The notes beneath the pieces are model-generated. The model did not search any database and was not told the origin of the DNA. It was given only the letters and a program-made list of their open reading frames with translations. A program made the position numbers and the translations under genes. This document shows, in pieces, positions 1 through 8,055 of a stretch of 64,000 bases of DNA (the first letter of the stretch is position 1; every line of letters begins with the position of its first letter). Source of the stretch: Gammaproteobacteria bacterium (GTDB taxonomy: Bacteria; Pseudomonadota; Gammaproteobacteria; Pseudomonadales; Azotimanducaceae); NCBI GenBank assembly GCA_026708185.1, contig JAPOVK010000017.1:310001-374000 (forward strand), read 5' to 3'.

Positions 1-1
1 C

Positions 2-1330
2 GGCGGTGCGCGTGTCGTGGCACCGGAGGTCACCATCGCGAAGTACAGGCACCTCGTGAGCCCGATCAGCGGTGTCGTGACGTGGCTTTCGCGCACCACC
101 GATGAGACCGATTCCTGGCTCCATGTCTACTGGGCGGGCAGCAATCTCGGCTTGAGAAGCCGCAGCCTGAGCTCGCTCAGGCGCAGTCTGCGCAGCAAGA
201 GTGCCGGGAAGGGCAGCACGCGGGAGCAATCCGAGGTCAGTGCCCTCTGCGAGGCAGTCGAGCGCTACTCGGGAGCGCTGCATGGCGACGAGATTCGTGT
301 GCGGAGGCGACTCGTCGACTTCGCGAGCGACGACGAGGCGATCCATCCCAACGCGGCCCAGCTTTTCAGCGACAGCCAACTCGACAACGCGCCGAGCATC
401 AACGCGAAAGGTCATCCATACAACGTGGTTCCGCCACGCCTCGCACCCGATGCCGAAGTCGACTGGACACCGGTGTGGTCGCTGACGCAGAAGCGGCATC
501 GCTATCTACCGACCTCCATGCTCTACAGCATGGCACCCGAACAGCGTGGACCGTCGGACCTTGTCGCGGACTCCAACGGCTGTGCCGCAGGCAACACGCT
601 CGAAGAGGCCATCCTGCAAGGCTTCTACGAGCTTGTCGAACGCGATGCTTTCGCCATTTGGTGGTACAACCGCCTGCGCGTCCCCCGGGTCGATCTCGGG
701 AGCTTCGACGACGAGTACCTCGCCTCGGCCCCCCGTCACTACGCTGACTACGAGCGCGACCTGTGGATGCTCGACATCACCTCCGACATCGGCGTTCCGA
801 CGTTCGTCGCACTCTCGCGCAGACCGGACGGGGAAACCGAGGACATCATCTACGGGGCCGGCTGCCATGCCGACCCGCGCCTTGCCGCGTTGCGTGCGCT
901 CTGCGAACTGAACCAGTGCCTCACGTGGCTGCCGCGGCCCGGCAAGCGTGACGGCCGGCCCATGATCGACGATCCACTGGCGCTCTGGTGGTGGAAGACC
1001 GCCCGGTTGGCTGACTGTCCCTGGCTGACGCCGGGCGCAGACAAGGCGCCCCGCGCGCGTCCGCAGGACAATGTGACCGAGTCCACGGACACGCGCGATG
1101 ACGTGGAGCTCTGTCGAGGGCTCGTCGAGGAGCGGGGCATGGAGTTCCTGGTGCTCGACCAGACACGACCGGACATCGGCATGCCCGTGGTGCGTGTCAT
1201 CGTGCCCGGCTTGCGACACTTCTGGCCAAGGTTCGCTCCCGGGCGTCTTTACGACGTACCGGTCGGCTTGGGCTACCGCGATCGTCCCCTCGCGGAGTCA
1301 GACTTGAACCCGGCACCCGTCATCGCGTGA
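2..1330 (+). CDS. YcaO-domain azoline-forming cyclodehydratase (5' end outside window)
   Basis: Catalytic YcaO component of a TOMM/RiPP cyclodehydratase. These enzymes use ATP to convert Cys, Ser or Thr of a precursor peptide into thiazolines or oxazolines. The frame is open from base 2 with no stop, so the N-terminus (in many relatives a leader-binding E1-like domain) lies off the window; the first in-frame start is a GTG at 17. Visible YcaO hallmarks are SEVSALCEAVERYSG (about residues 72-86 from that GTG) and NTLEEAI...ELVERDA (about 191-210), the two Glu-rich ATP/Mg-binding stretches. The segment VPGLRHFWPRFAPGRLYDVP precedes a C-terminus ending LNPAPVIA, the Pro-containing tail typical of azoline-forming YcaOs. 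It is followed 9 bp later by a second RiPP-type gene, and a precursor peptide lies 2.6 kb downstream on the other strand. Confidence 0.88.
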   Translation, partial: GGARVVAPEVTIAKYRHLVSPISGVVTWLSRTTDETDSWLHVYWAGSNLGLRSRSLSSLRRSLRSKSAGKGSTREQSEVSALCEAVERYSGALHGDEIRVRRRLVDFASDDEAIHPNAAQLFSDSQLDNAPSINAKGHPYNVVPPRLAPDAEVDWTPVWSLTQKRHRYLPTSMLYSMAPEQRGPSDLVADSNGCAAGNTLEEAILQGFYELVERDAFAIWWYNRLRVPRVDLGSFDDEYLASAPRHYADYERDLWMLDITSDIGVPTFVALSRRPDGETEDIIYGAGCHADPRLAALRALCELNQCLTWLPRPGKRDGRPMIDDPLALWWWKTARLADCPWLTPGADKAPRARPQDNVTESTDTRDDVELCRGLVEERGMEFLVLDQTRPDIGMPVVRVIVPGLRHFWPRFAPGRLYDVPVGLGYRDRPLAESDLNPAPVIA

Positions 1331-1339
1331 GGAGACAGC

Positions 1340-2458
1340 ATGGACATTGACGAGGCGGTCACCCTCACCCAGGACCGTCTTGCTGGCGAGGGCGCGACCA
1401 TGGCGGACCTGCTCGGGCACTTCCGCAACCGCGTATCGCCGATTCTCGTCGGCGATGCGTCATGGGCACGCATCCTCGAATGCGCAGGGCAACTTCCGAT
1501 CACCATGGGCGCCCTTCCTTTCGGCTTCGAACTCCCGCTGCACGACGTCCGGCCGCAGGCGGATTTCGGGGTGTCTCTCGCCAGCCGTACGAGGACGGCT
1601 GCGTTCTTCGCCGGGCGCGCGCGAACGGATCGGACGGATGAGACGGCCAGGGCGATCGGGCGGCTGTTCCAACAGATGGACACCCCAGACTCGCCGCTCG
1701 GCCAGATCGTCGGGCGTAAGCTGATGCTCGAGTACGACATCGGCTCTGCGAACGACGGCGACCGACCGCTTCCGGGACTGTTCCTGCGCCCCGGCGAACG
1801 TCCGGTCATCGGGGCCAGCGGGCAAGTCAAAGATGTCGCCACGGTGGTTGACGCACTCGTGTCCTGCGTTGGCTGGGAGAGCAGGAACGACGAACTCGCG
1901 TGTGCGGAGCGGGTCTACCGGGCACAGCCGGAAGATACGCGCCTCGATTCGTTCGGCGTGTTCCCGTCCCGGCCGCGGGCGGTCCGCCTGGCGGTCATGG
2001 GTTTCAAGACCCAGCAGGACCTCGGCTGCTACCTCGAAAGCACGGGATGGCCCGGCGACATTCCGACTGTGAACTCGGTGATCTCCCGGTTCAGTGAGCG
2101 CGCCGAGATCGTCAGGACGGGGATCAACGTGGACGTGCTCGAAGAGGGTTTGGGCCCGACGCTCGGCCTGACTCTCATCGTCAAGCAGCGCTACACCAAG
2201 GATTCACGGTATTGGCTGGACGGGCTCACCGACTGGGATCCCTTCCTAAAAGCTCTTGGCCAAGAGGAACTCGTGGTACCGGAGAAGCTCGCGGAGCTTG
2301 CCCATTGGGTGTCCAAGCCCATACCGCTCTTCGGCAAGTCCGGCCGCTTCGTCCTGCTGCGTGGCATTCACCACATCAAGCTCGTCGTGACCGGAAACGA
2401 GCTTCAGAAGGCCAAGGCCTACGTGTTCATGGTGCTATCGAGCGGCGTGTCGTTTTAG
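1340..2458 (+). CDS. Uncharacterised protein of the YcaO/RiPP locus
   Basis: A 372-residue soluble protein that I do not recognise by family. It starts 9 bp after the YcaO stop with a good ribosome site (AGGAGA six bases before ATG), so it is almost certainly co-transcribed and probably acts on or with the same peptide. No signal peptide or membrane segment is seen. The N-terminal half contains a run rich in acidic and Arg residues. The C-terminal end (RGIHHIKLVV followed by KAYVFMVL) looks like a conserved closing motif of a folded enzyme domain. It could be a scaffold, a further modifying enzyme such as a transferase, or a partner of the halogenase; nothing in the sequence decides between these. 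It converges on the halogenase gene with 39 bp between stops. Confidence 0.75.
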   Translation: MDIDEAVTLTQDRLAGEGATMADLLGHFRNRVSPILVGDASWARILECAGQLPITMGALPFGFELPLHDVRPQADFGVSLASRTRTAAFFAGRARTDRTDETARAIGRLFQQMDTPDSPLGQIVGRKLMLEYDIGSANDGDRPLPGLFLRPGERPVIGASGQVKDVATVVDALVSCVGWESRNDELACAERVYRAQPEDTRLDSFGVFPSRPRAVRLAVMGFKTQQDLGCYLESTGWPGDIPTVNSVISRFSERAEIVRTGINVDVLEEGLGPTLGLTLIVKQRYTKDSRYWLDGLTDWDPFLKALGQEELVVPEKLAELAHWVSKPIPLFGKSGRFVLLRGIHHIKLVVTGNELQKAKAYVFMVLSSGVSF

Positions 2459-2497
2459 CTTCGCCCGAGGTCGCAGCGCAGGCGTGGATGCCACGAC

Positions 2498-3772
2498 CTA
2501 CGACCAGCCAAGGCCCTGGGACACCTGCGCGTAACTGGTGAGCGGAACCGCGCACATGCGATCCCAATCCTCCCTGTCGATAACGGGCTGGCGCAGCAGC
2601 GCGAGCATGCCATCGAACTTGTCGAGGGCGGTGCAGTCAACCGCCTCCGGCGCCGCCGCCGCACGATGGCGGGGCCAAACGCCGTCCCGGGCAAGCCGCC
2701 AGAACGCGCTGTCGTACCGGGAGCCACGGGAGTAGTGCCACCCGACGAACAGTCCGTAGCAGAGCATGTTGCCGACGAGAAAGCGATTGACGGTCGGGGC
2801 ATCGCGCTCGAGATGCTCCACGGGCCGGTTGAGACGAATGTGGAGCACCATGCCGATCTGCAACTGGGCCGACACGATCGCGGTTGCCTCGAGGGGCTCC
2901 ATGAAGGCGGCCGCGTTCCCGATGCGTGCCACCACACCGTCGAATAGCTGACGCCGGACGAAGTTGGGGAATTGAAGGACAGCGCGTTGCGCAAACTCCC
3001 TCACCCCGTCGGATTCGAGGAACGCGTCGAAGTCGGCCTCGACTTCAGCCAGGTCCGTTACGTCGCGATTGAAGATGTAGCCGTAGGATGTGTGTACGGT
3101 AAGCGGAATGACGAATACCCAGCCGTGCGGACGCGCCACCGCCCGGGTATAGGTGTGCTGCAAGACGGGCCCGTTGCGTTCCTCGAGGATTGGGGGCGCA
3201 CGGCGGATAACGGCCGTGTTGGTCGGGATGAAGGAGATCTCGACGTGCTCGTCGGGATCGAGTGCCCGCGGGAAGCCTCGGGCATCGAAGACCAGGTCGT
3301 AGCGTTCCGGCGGCCGGCCGTCGAACGTGACCTCCGCGCCGTCCTTCACCCGGGTTATGCCCGCCACGTTGGCATCGATGTGGCGGGCACGGGTGCTTTC
3401 GTGCAGCAACTCGGCCATGAGATCGGCGGACAGGTGGTAGGCGTAGGACACCTGTTGTGGTGTGAAGTAGTGGGTGAAGTTCCGGTCGCGGCACCCCCAC
3501 CCTTCGAACGCGACGCCGTACTTGCGGGTTCCTTTCAAGCGTTGCTGGATTGTTTCGTGGGGGAGATTCGTCAGTCGCTGGAGTTCTTGGACCAGGCTAG
3601 GCCAACTGCCCTCCCCGACCCCGATGACCGGAATGCGCGAGTCGTAGATGTGGTGCAGTTCGTAGTCGCCGCCGGGGTGAAGACGGGTGACGCTGGCTGC
3701 CGCGAGGCAACCCGCCGTTCCTCGCCCGACCACCGCGATCTTGCGTAGCGACTTGGCGCCGGGCTGTATCAC
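2498..3772 (-). CDS. Flavin-dependent tryptophan-halogenase family protein
   Basis: Predicted FADH2-dependent halogenase, 424 residues. These enzymes make HOCl/HOBr at the flavin and deliver it to an aromatic ring through a conserved Lys. The N-terminal dinucleotide motif is VVGRGTAGCLAA (14-25), followed by the family block GVGEGSWPSL (51-60). K84 in RKYGVAFEGW has the spacing of the catalytic Lys of PrnA/RebH. PLEATA (293-298) holds E295, equivalent to the second catalytic residue. The usual WxWxIP signature is degenerate, reading WVFVIP (218-223), so activity needs proof. The start is a GTG without a clear Shine-Dalgarno. It lies downstream of the precursor peptide gene on the same strand, and that peptide ends in Trp, so peptidyl Trp is the obvious candidate substrate. 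A non-halogenating flavoprotein role remains possible. Confidence 0.82.
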   Translation of the reverse strand: MIQPGAKSLRKIAVVGRGTAGCLAAASVTRLHPGGDYELHHIYDSRIPVIGVGEGSWPSLVQELQRLTNLPHETIQQRLKGTRKYGVAFEGWGCRDRNFTHYFTPQQVSYAYHLSADLMAELLHESTRARHIDANVAGITRVKDGAEVTFDGRPPERYDLVFDARGFPRALDPDEHVEISFIPTNTAVIRRAPPILEERNGPVLQHTYTRAVARPHGWVFVIPLTVHTSYGYIFNRDVTDLAEVEADFDAFLESDGVREFAQRAVLQFPNFVRRQLFDGVVARIGNAAAFMEPLEATAIVSAQLQIGMVLHIRLNRPVEHLERDAPTVNRFLVGNMLCYGLFVGWHYSRGSRYDSAFWRLARDGVWPRHRAAAAPEAVDCTALDKFDGMLALLRQPVIDREDWDRMCAVPLTSYAQVSQGLGWS

Positions 3773-3950
3773 GGCACGCTATCCCAACGCCCCGTGGTCT
3801 CGTCCAGCGTCATCCGTTATGCCGCTGGATTGGAACGTCGCGTGGCCTGCTGGCGGACATCCGCCGAACTCACATCATCGCGGCCGCGCTTCGGCGGGAA
3901 TTGATGGATCGGCGACCGCCAGCCGGCGTGCCGATTGACGGGCTCGTGAT

Positions 3951-4202
3951 CTACCAGCAGCAGCAAAGACCGGCCGAGACCGCTTCGAGTTGCTCCTCGG
4001 TGATGTTCGGGTCCGGCGGCAATGCGATATGCACCGTCTGCATGTCGCTCTCGTGGACCTTGATGGTCATCGACTCCGGTATCGTGATGCCCAGTTCCGC
4101 GCTGATCGTGGCACTCGGATCGGCAAGAAGCTGTTGCCGGAAACCGCTGTCCAAGGCCGACTTCTCAACGATGTGCTGCAGCATTTCGTCGCCACTTCTC
4201 AT
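3951..4202 (-). CDS. NHLP-type RiPP precursor peptide with core LCCCW
   Basis: Precursor of a post-translationally modified peptide, 83 residues. The start at 4202 is set by a strong ribosome site, AAGGAGGA, seven bases upstream; longer reading frames into upstream DNA lack this. The leader resembles the nitrile-hydratase-like leader peptide family (NHLP, proteusin/TOMM type): FRQQLLADP (21-29), AELGITIPE (35-43), then an acidic segment TEEQLEAVSAG (68-78). The last part is a double-Gly-type cleavage site. What remains is a five-residue core, L79-C80-C81-C82-W83, then the stop. The Cys residues suit the nearby YcaO enzyme, and the C-terminal Trp suits the halogenase 180 bp downstream on the same strand. 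Leader assignment is by pattern; the chemistry is inference. Confidence 0.85.
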   Translation of the reverse strand: MRSGDEMLQHIVEKSALDSGFRQQLLADPSATISAELGITIPESMTIKVHESDMQTVHIALPPDPNITEEQLEAVSAGLCCCW

Positions 4203-4245
4203 CGCGCTCCTCCTTTTTCCACAGGAATCAACTGACGCTAAGGAC

Positions 4246-4274
4246 CAAATACCACGGCCCGATGCGCATGGCAA
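4246..4274 (-). promoter_or_regulatory. Candidate sigma-70 promoter of the RiPP precursor gene
   Basis: On the minus strand TTGCCA and TATTTG are separated by 17 bases and lie about 45 bases upstream of the precursor start. Both hexamers are imperfect matches, so this is only a candidate. It would drive the precursor and possibly the halogenase behind it. Confidence 0.3.
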
Positions 4275-4309
4275 CCGACTCTCGACACGTCGACTCGCTC
4301 CTGACCGCT

Positions 4310-5146
4310 TCAGCGCCCCCGGAAACGGGGCTCCCTCTTGTCTACAAAAGACTGCGCGGCGAGGCGATGATCCTCGGTATCGAACGTCCGCGTCATGTGC
4401 TCGGCCTCCAGATCGAGCACGTCCGCGAGCGAGCCGCGCTCGGCGGCGTTGAGGTTCTTCTTCATGTAGCCGAGCGCGATTGTCGGGAGCTGCGCGAGAC
4501 GGTGGGCCCAGGCGTCGACTTGCGCCGGAAACTCGGCCGCCGGGTACGTGTGGTTCACCAGGCCGATGCGTCTCGCCTCCTCGGCGTCGATGACATCCGC
4601 GGTGAAGTAGAGCTCGCGGGCCTTGGCCGCCCCGATCAGGTGCGGCAGGAAGTAGGAGCCGCCGTAGTCGCCGGCAAGTCCGATTCTCGCGAACGCGGTC
4701 GTGAACTTCGCATTCTCGGACGCGATGCGGATGTCGCAGGCCAAGGCGAAGGACAATCCACCGCCCGCCGCCGGTCCCGGGATGGCGGCCAGGGTCGGTT
4801 TCGGCATCTCGTGGAGCCAGCGACAGAGCTCCGTGCTGGCGCGCAGACCGGCGACGCGCCGCTCGAAGCCCGGCCCAGCCCGTCGATCCCCCGACCTTGG
4901 CGCTGTGCGCGCGAAACCCTTGACGTCGCCGCCCGCGCAGAACGCACCGCCCACACCCGTCAGCACGACGACGCGCACGGCGGGATCACGTGCGAGCCGC
5001 GGAATCGCCTCTTCCAAACCAGCCGACATCTCGGCCGACAACGCGTTGCGGGCCTCCGGTCGGTTCATGGTCAGGGTGGCAATCCCGTCGTCGAATGTCT
5101 CGATCAGATGGCCGGCGGGTTCGCTCATGGCCTGCGCCCCATTCAT
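4310..5146 (-). CDS. Enoyl-CoA hydratase/isomerase (crotonase) family protein
   Basis: Crotonase-fold enzyme acting on acyl-CoA thioesters, 278 residues. Oxyanion-hole loops are visible as FCAGGD (69-74) and GPAAGGG (124-130). Of the two catalytic Glu of true enoyl-CoA hydratases, the first position is Ser (GGGLS, 128-132) and the second is Asp (D160 in LAGDYGG). That pattern is closer to isomerase-type members such as PaaG than to a hydratase, so a double-bond or ring isomerase is as likely as hydration. An alternative ATG lies six codons downstream. It is divergent from an acyl-CoA dehydrogenase, which fits a joint role in fatty acid or aromatic acyl-CoA breakdown. Confidence 0.85.
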   Translation of the reverse strand: MNGAQAMSEPAGHLIETFDDGIATLTMNRPEARNALSAEMSAGLEEAIPRLARDPAVRVVVLTGVGGAFCAGGDVKGFARTAPRSGDRRAGPGFERRVAGLRASTELCRWLHEMPKPTLAAIPGPAAGGGLSFALACDIRIASENAKFTTAFARIGLAGDYGGSYFLPHLIGAAKARELYFTADVIDAEEARRIGLVNHTYPAAEFPAQVDAWAHRLAQLPTIALGYMKKNLNAAERGSLADVLDLEAEHMTRTFDTEDHRLAAQSFVDKREPRFRGR

Positions 5147-5170
5147 TCGAAGCGGCGTATGCTACACGGC

Positions 5171-5195
5171 GACGCGACCGCTTCGCGGTCGTGTC
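5171..5195. repeat. Inverted repeat between divergent acyl-CoA genes
   Basis: An 11-bp stem with one G-T pair closes on a TTC loop; its centre is GACCGC-TTC-GCGGTC. It sits between the start codons of the crotonase and the acyl-CoA dehydrogenase. It could be a regulator operator or a REP-like hairpin; position alone does not decide. Confidence 0.45.
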
Positions 5196-5229
5196 GTCGA
5201 CCGCTTAAGAACAGGGCGTGCGTTGTTTC

Positions 5230-6411
5230 ATGGAAGCGAACGATGCGTTGAGCGATTTCCGGGCGGAGACACGCGCGTGGTTGGCGGCGAATTGCCCGGC
5301 GGGCGCCCGTGGTCCCGGCCCCGTGCCGTGGGGCAGCCGCAAGGTTCCCGCCGACGGCGACTCGGCGCTGTGGCTTGCGCGCATGGCCGAGCGGGGCTGG
5401 ACCGTACCGACGTGGCCGCAACGCTATGGCGGCGCGGAACTCGACCGTGACCAGTACGCCGTCCTGATCGACGAACTGAAGCGGATCGGTGCGCGGTCGC
5501 CGCTGACGGGCCGCGGCGTGAACTACATCGGGCCGACGATCCTGGAGCTCGGCGACGACGATCAGAAGGCGCGCTGGCTGCCCGGAATCGCCCGTGGGGA
5601 CGGCGGTTGGGCCATGGGTTACTCGGAGCCGGGTGCGGGCTCCGACCTCGCCAGCCTGTCCTTGCGCGCCGAGCGCGACGGCGACCGCTACGTGCTCAAC
5701 GGCCGCAAGATCTGGACCTCGGACGCAATGGAGGCGGACTACATCTTCGTGCTGGCGCGTACCTCCCCCGACAGACCCAAGCATCTCGGCATCAGCCTCA
5801 TCCTCGTCGACATGGACCAGCCCGGCGTGCAGGTCCGACCGATCCGCCTGCTCTCGGGCGCATCGCCCTTCAACGAGACGTTGTTCGAGGACGCGTCCGC
5901 CAGCGCGGCCGACGTGGTCGGCGGCGTTGACAACGGCTGGACCGTGGGCAAGCGCCTGCTGCAGTTCGAGCGTTCGACGCATGCAGGGATCAACATCTCC
6001 GGCTCGCAAGGCGGTCGTACGGTGGAGAGCGTGCTACCGGACGCGATCAGCCGCTACGACGGCGCTGCCACCGATCCGGTTGTGCGCGCCAAACTGCTTC
6101 GCCACGAGATGAACGACCACGCCCAGCGCCTGACGCAAACGCGCGTCATCGAGGAGACCCGGGCCCGTGCCCCCGGCTTTGCATCCTCCGCGGTCAAGCT
6201 CACCGGCGCATTGAACGCGCAAGAAGGCCATGAACTCCTGATCGAGGCGATGGGGTTCCGTGGCCTCGGCGTCTCGGGTGAGAACTTCGATGCATCCGAA
6301 ATCGAGGCCACGCGCACCTGGCTTCGCCAGAAGGCGCTGACGATCGCGGGCGGCACCAAGGAGATCCAGCTCAACATCATCGCCAAGCGGGTTCTCGGCT
6401 TGCCGGATTAG
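5230..6411 (+). CDS. Acyl-CoA dehydrogenase
   Basis: FAD-dependent alpha,beta-dehydrogenation of an acyl-CoA, 393 residues from the ATG at 5230; a GTG four codons upstream is possible. The order is as in the family: N-terminal helical domain, then the flavin-binding strand motif YSEPGAGSD near residue 140, a middle beta domain with GRKIWTSDA, and a C-terminal helical domain ending in AGGTKEIQLNIIAKRVLGLP. The last block is the signature around the FAD/CoA site. The substrate cannot be told from sequence. It is divergent from the crotonase gene, so the two probably serve one catabolic route. Confidence 0.9.
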   Translation: MEANDALSDFRAETRAWLAANCPAGARGPGPVPWGSRKVPADGDSALWLARMAERGWTVPTWPQRYGGAELDRDQYAVLIDELKRIGARSPLTGRGVNYIGPTILELGDDDQKARWLPGIARGDGGWAMGYSEPGAGSDLASLSLRAERDGDRYVLNGRKIWTSDAMEADYIFVLARTSPDRPKHLGISLILVDMDQPGVQVRPIRLLSGASPFNETLFEDASASAADVVGGVDNGWTVGKRLLQFERSTHAGINISGSQGGRTVESVLPDAISRYDGAATDPVVRAKLLRHEMNDHAQRLTQTRVIEETRARAPGFASSAVKLTGALNAQEGHELLIEAMGFRGLGVSGENFDASEIEATRTWLRQKALTIAGGTKEIQLNIIAKRVLGLPD

Positions 6412-6453
6412 ATCCGTGGACTTCCCCGCGCCGGAACTGCTAGGTTAGTCGCC

Positions 6454-6690
6454 ATGACGACCCTGAACGACGCAATTGACCACCTGGATGCAGGCGACTG
6501 GGAGGCCGCGCACAAGATCGTGCAGAACGACTCGACGGCGAACGGCAGTTGGGCGCACGGCATCGTGCACATCATGGAGGGCGACCTCAGGAACGCCGGA
6601 TACTGGTACCGGCGTGCCGGACGCGCGTTGCCGGATGCTGACGTCGACGTGGCCGCGGAGATCGCCGCCCTGAAGGCTGCCTGCCGCTAG
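6454..6690 (+). CDS. Small conserved protein of unknown function
   Basis: A 78-residue soluble protein. The layout, an N-terminal helix with LDAGDWEAAH, then HGIVHIMEGDLRNAGYWYRRAGR, is familiar from short uncharacterised proteobacterial proteins. It suggests two short helical hairpins of TPR type, because the 'GD..NA.YWYRRAGR' block looks like one TPR helix pair. It lies between the acyl-CoA dehydrogenase and the enolase-superfamily gene, all in one direction, and may be co-transcribed with them. No function can be assigned. Confidence 0.7.
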   Translation: MTTLNDAIDHLDAGDWEAAHKIVQNDSTANGSWAHGIVHIMEGDLRNAGYWYRRAGRALPDADVDVAAEIAALKAACR

Positions 6691-6712
6691 CCCCGTCGGG
6701 CGCCACGCCCCG

Positions 6713-7846
6713 ATGAAGGTCACCAGCGTCCAGCACCACATCGTCCATCCGGACAGTGGCAAGAACCTCTGTTTCGTGCGCATCGACACGGACGAGGGTC
6801 TTCATGGCTGGGGCGAGTGCTATACGCAGGGCGACCGGGATCTGCAGATCACCGCGCACATCGATGCGCTTTCACGCTACCTCGTCGGCCGCGACCCGGG
6901 CCGGATTCGCCAACTGACCCAAGGCGCCTACGACGACTTCGCCGCGCGGCGGGGCGGGATGGACTACTACTGCGCGATCAGCGGCATCGAGCAGGCGCTT
7001 TGGGACATCGTCGGCAAGGCGGCCGGGATGCCCGTCCACCGCCTGCTGGGCGGAGCTTGCCGCGACGCGATCCGCGTCTATGCCAACGGCTGGTCGGGTG
7101 GTGCCCGGTCGCCGTCGGAACTCGGCGAGAAGGCCAAGGCGATGGTCGAGCGCGGCTTCACCGCGATGAAGTTCGACCCCGTGCCCGGCCCTTGGCGGAC
7201 CTTCGTCGACAAGACCGTGGAGCGCCGCGCCATCGACAACGTTTTCGCCGTGCGTGACGCCGTCGGCGACGAAGTGGACATACTCGTCGAGATGCATCGT
7301 CGCCTCGCGCCGATGCATGCCGTGCGGATCGCCCGGGCCATCGAGGATGCCGCGCCATTCTGGTTCGAAGAACCGGTGCTCGCCGAGAACGTGCCGGCCC
7401 TCGCCCGCGCCAAGCGCGACATCCGCATTCCCGTGGTCACCGGCGAGGCGCTGTACACCAAGTTCGACTTCCGCGAAGTGTTCGAAAGCGCGGCCGCGGA
7501 CATCATCAACCCGGACGTCTGCAACGTCGGCGGGATCCTCGAACTCAAGGAGATCGCCGCCATGGCCGAGGCGTACTTCGTCGCCGTCTCGCCGCACAAC
7601 TACAACAGCACCACCGTGGGCCTCGCCGCGACGCTACAGGCGTCCGCGGTGATGCCGAACTTCCTGATCACCGAGTACTTCGTCAACTTCGAGGCGCTCG
7701 GCGGGGCGATCGCACACGAGCCTTGGGAAGTGCGCGACGGGATGATCGAACTGACCGATACGCCGGGCCTCGGCATCGACCTCGACGAGGAGGCGCTGGC
7801 ACGCTATCCGTACGAGGCGTTCCCGCGGCGGCGGCTGGGGGACTGA
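6713..7846 (+). CDS. Mandelate racemase / muconate lactonizing enzyme family (sugar-acid dehydratase type)
   Basis: Enolase-superfamily enzyme, 377 residues, which abstracts a proton next to a carboxylate using Mg2+ and usually dehydrates an aldonic acid. The N-terminal capping domain includes HGWGECYTQGD. Barrel residues follow: K153 in AMKFDP, metal ligands E193 (VEMH), E219 (FEEP) and E245 (TGEAL), and a general-base His at 295 (SPHNYN). The E-x-H pattern at 193-195 and the His late in the barrel resemble the D-galactonate/gluconate dehydratase subgroup. The exact sugar acid is not predictable. There is no adjacent transporter or sugar kinase. Confidence 0.86.
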   Translation: MKVTSVQHHIVHPDSGKNLCFVRIDTDEGLHGWGECYTQGDRDLQITAHIDALSRYLVGRDPGRIRQLTQGAYDDFAARRGGMDYYCAISGIEQALWDIVGKAAGMPVHRLLGGACRDAIRVYANGWSGGARSPSELGEKAKAMVERGFTAMKFDPVPGPWRTFVDKTVERRAIDNVFAVRDAVGDEVDILVEMHRRLAPMHAVRIARAIEDAAPFWFEEPVLAENVPALARAKRDIRIPVVTGEALYTKFDFREVFESAAADIINPDVCNVGGILELKEIAAMAEAYFVAVSPHNYNSTTVGLAATLQASAVMPNFLITEYFVNFEALGGAIAHEPWEVRDGMIELTDTPGLGIDLDEEALARYPYEAFPRRRLGD

Positions 7847-7853
7847 CGGGAGT

Positions 7854-7929
<76 letters not shown>

Positions 7930-8055
7930 ACGGGTCTCCAGGAGAGACGGCCATACTAAGGTCGCTTCGCATGCACATCAAGTCGGCGCACGCATCGTTG
8001 CGGGCTTTGAGAACGGCGTAGTTAAATCGAACGGACTTGGCCGTTAAGGCAACGA

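Noticed and set aside
2498-3772. Halogenase-like gene considered as lycopene cyclase or geranylgeranyl reductase
   Set aside because: The GEGSWP block and the correctly spaced Lys84 and Glu295 are halogenase-family features absent from those enzymes.
4203-4274. Longer start for the precursor peptide, adding 24 residues
   Set aside because: The added part has no NHLP similarity, and the strong ribosome site points to the ATG at 4202.
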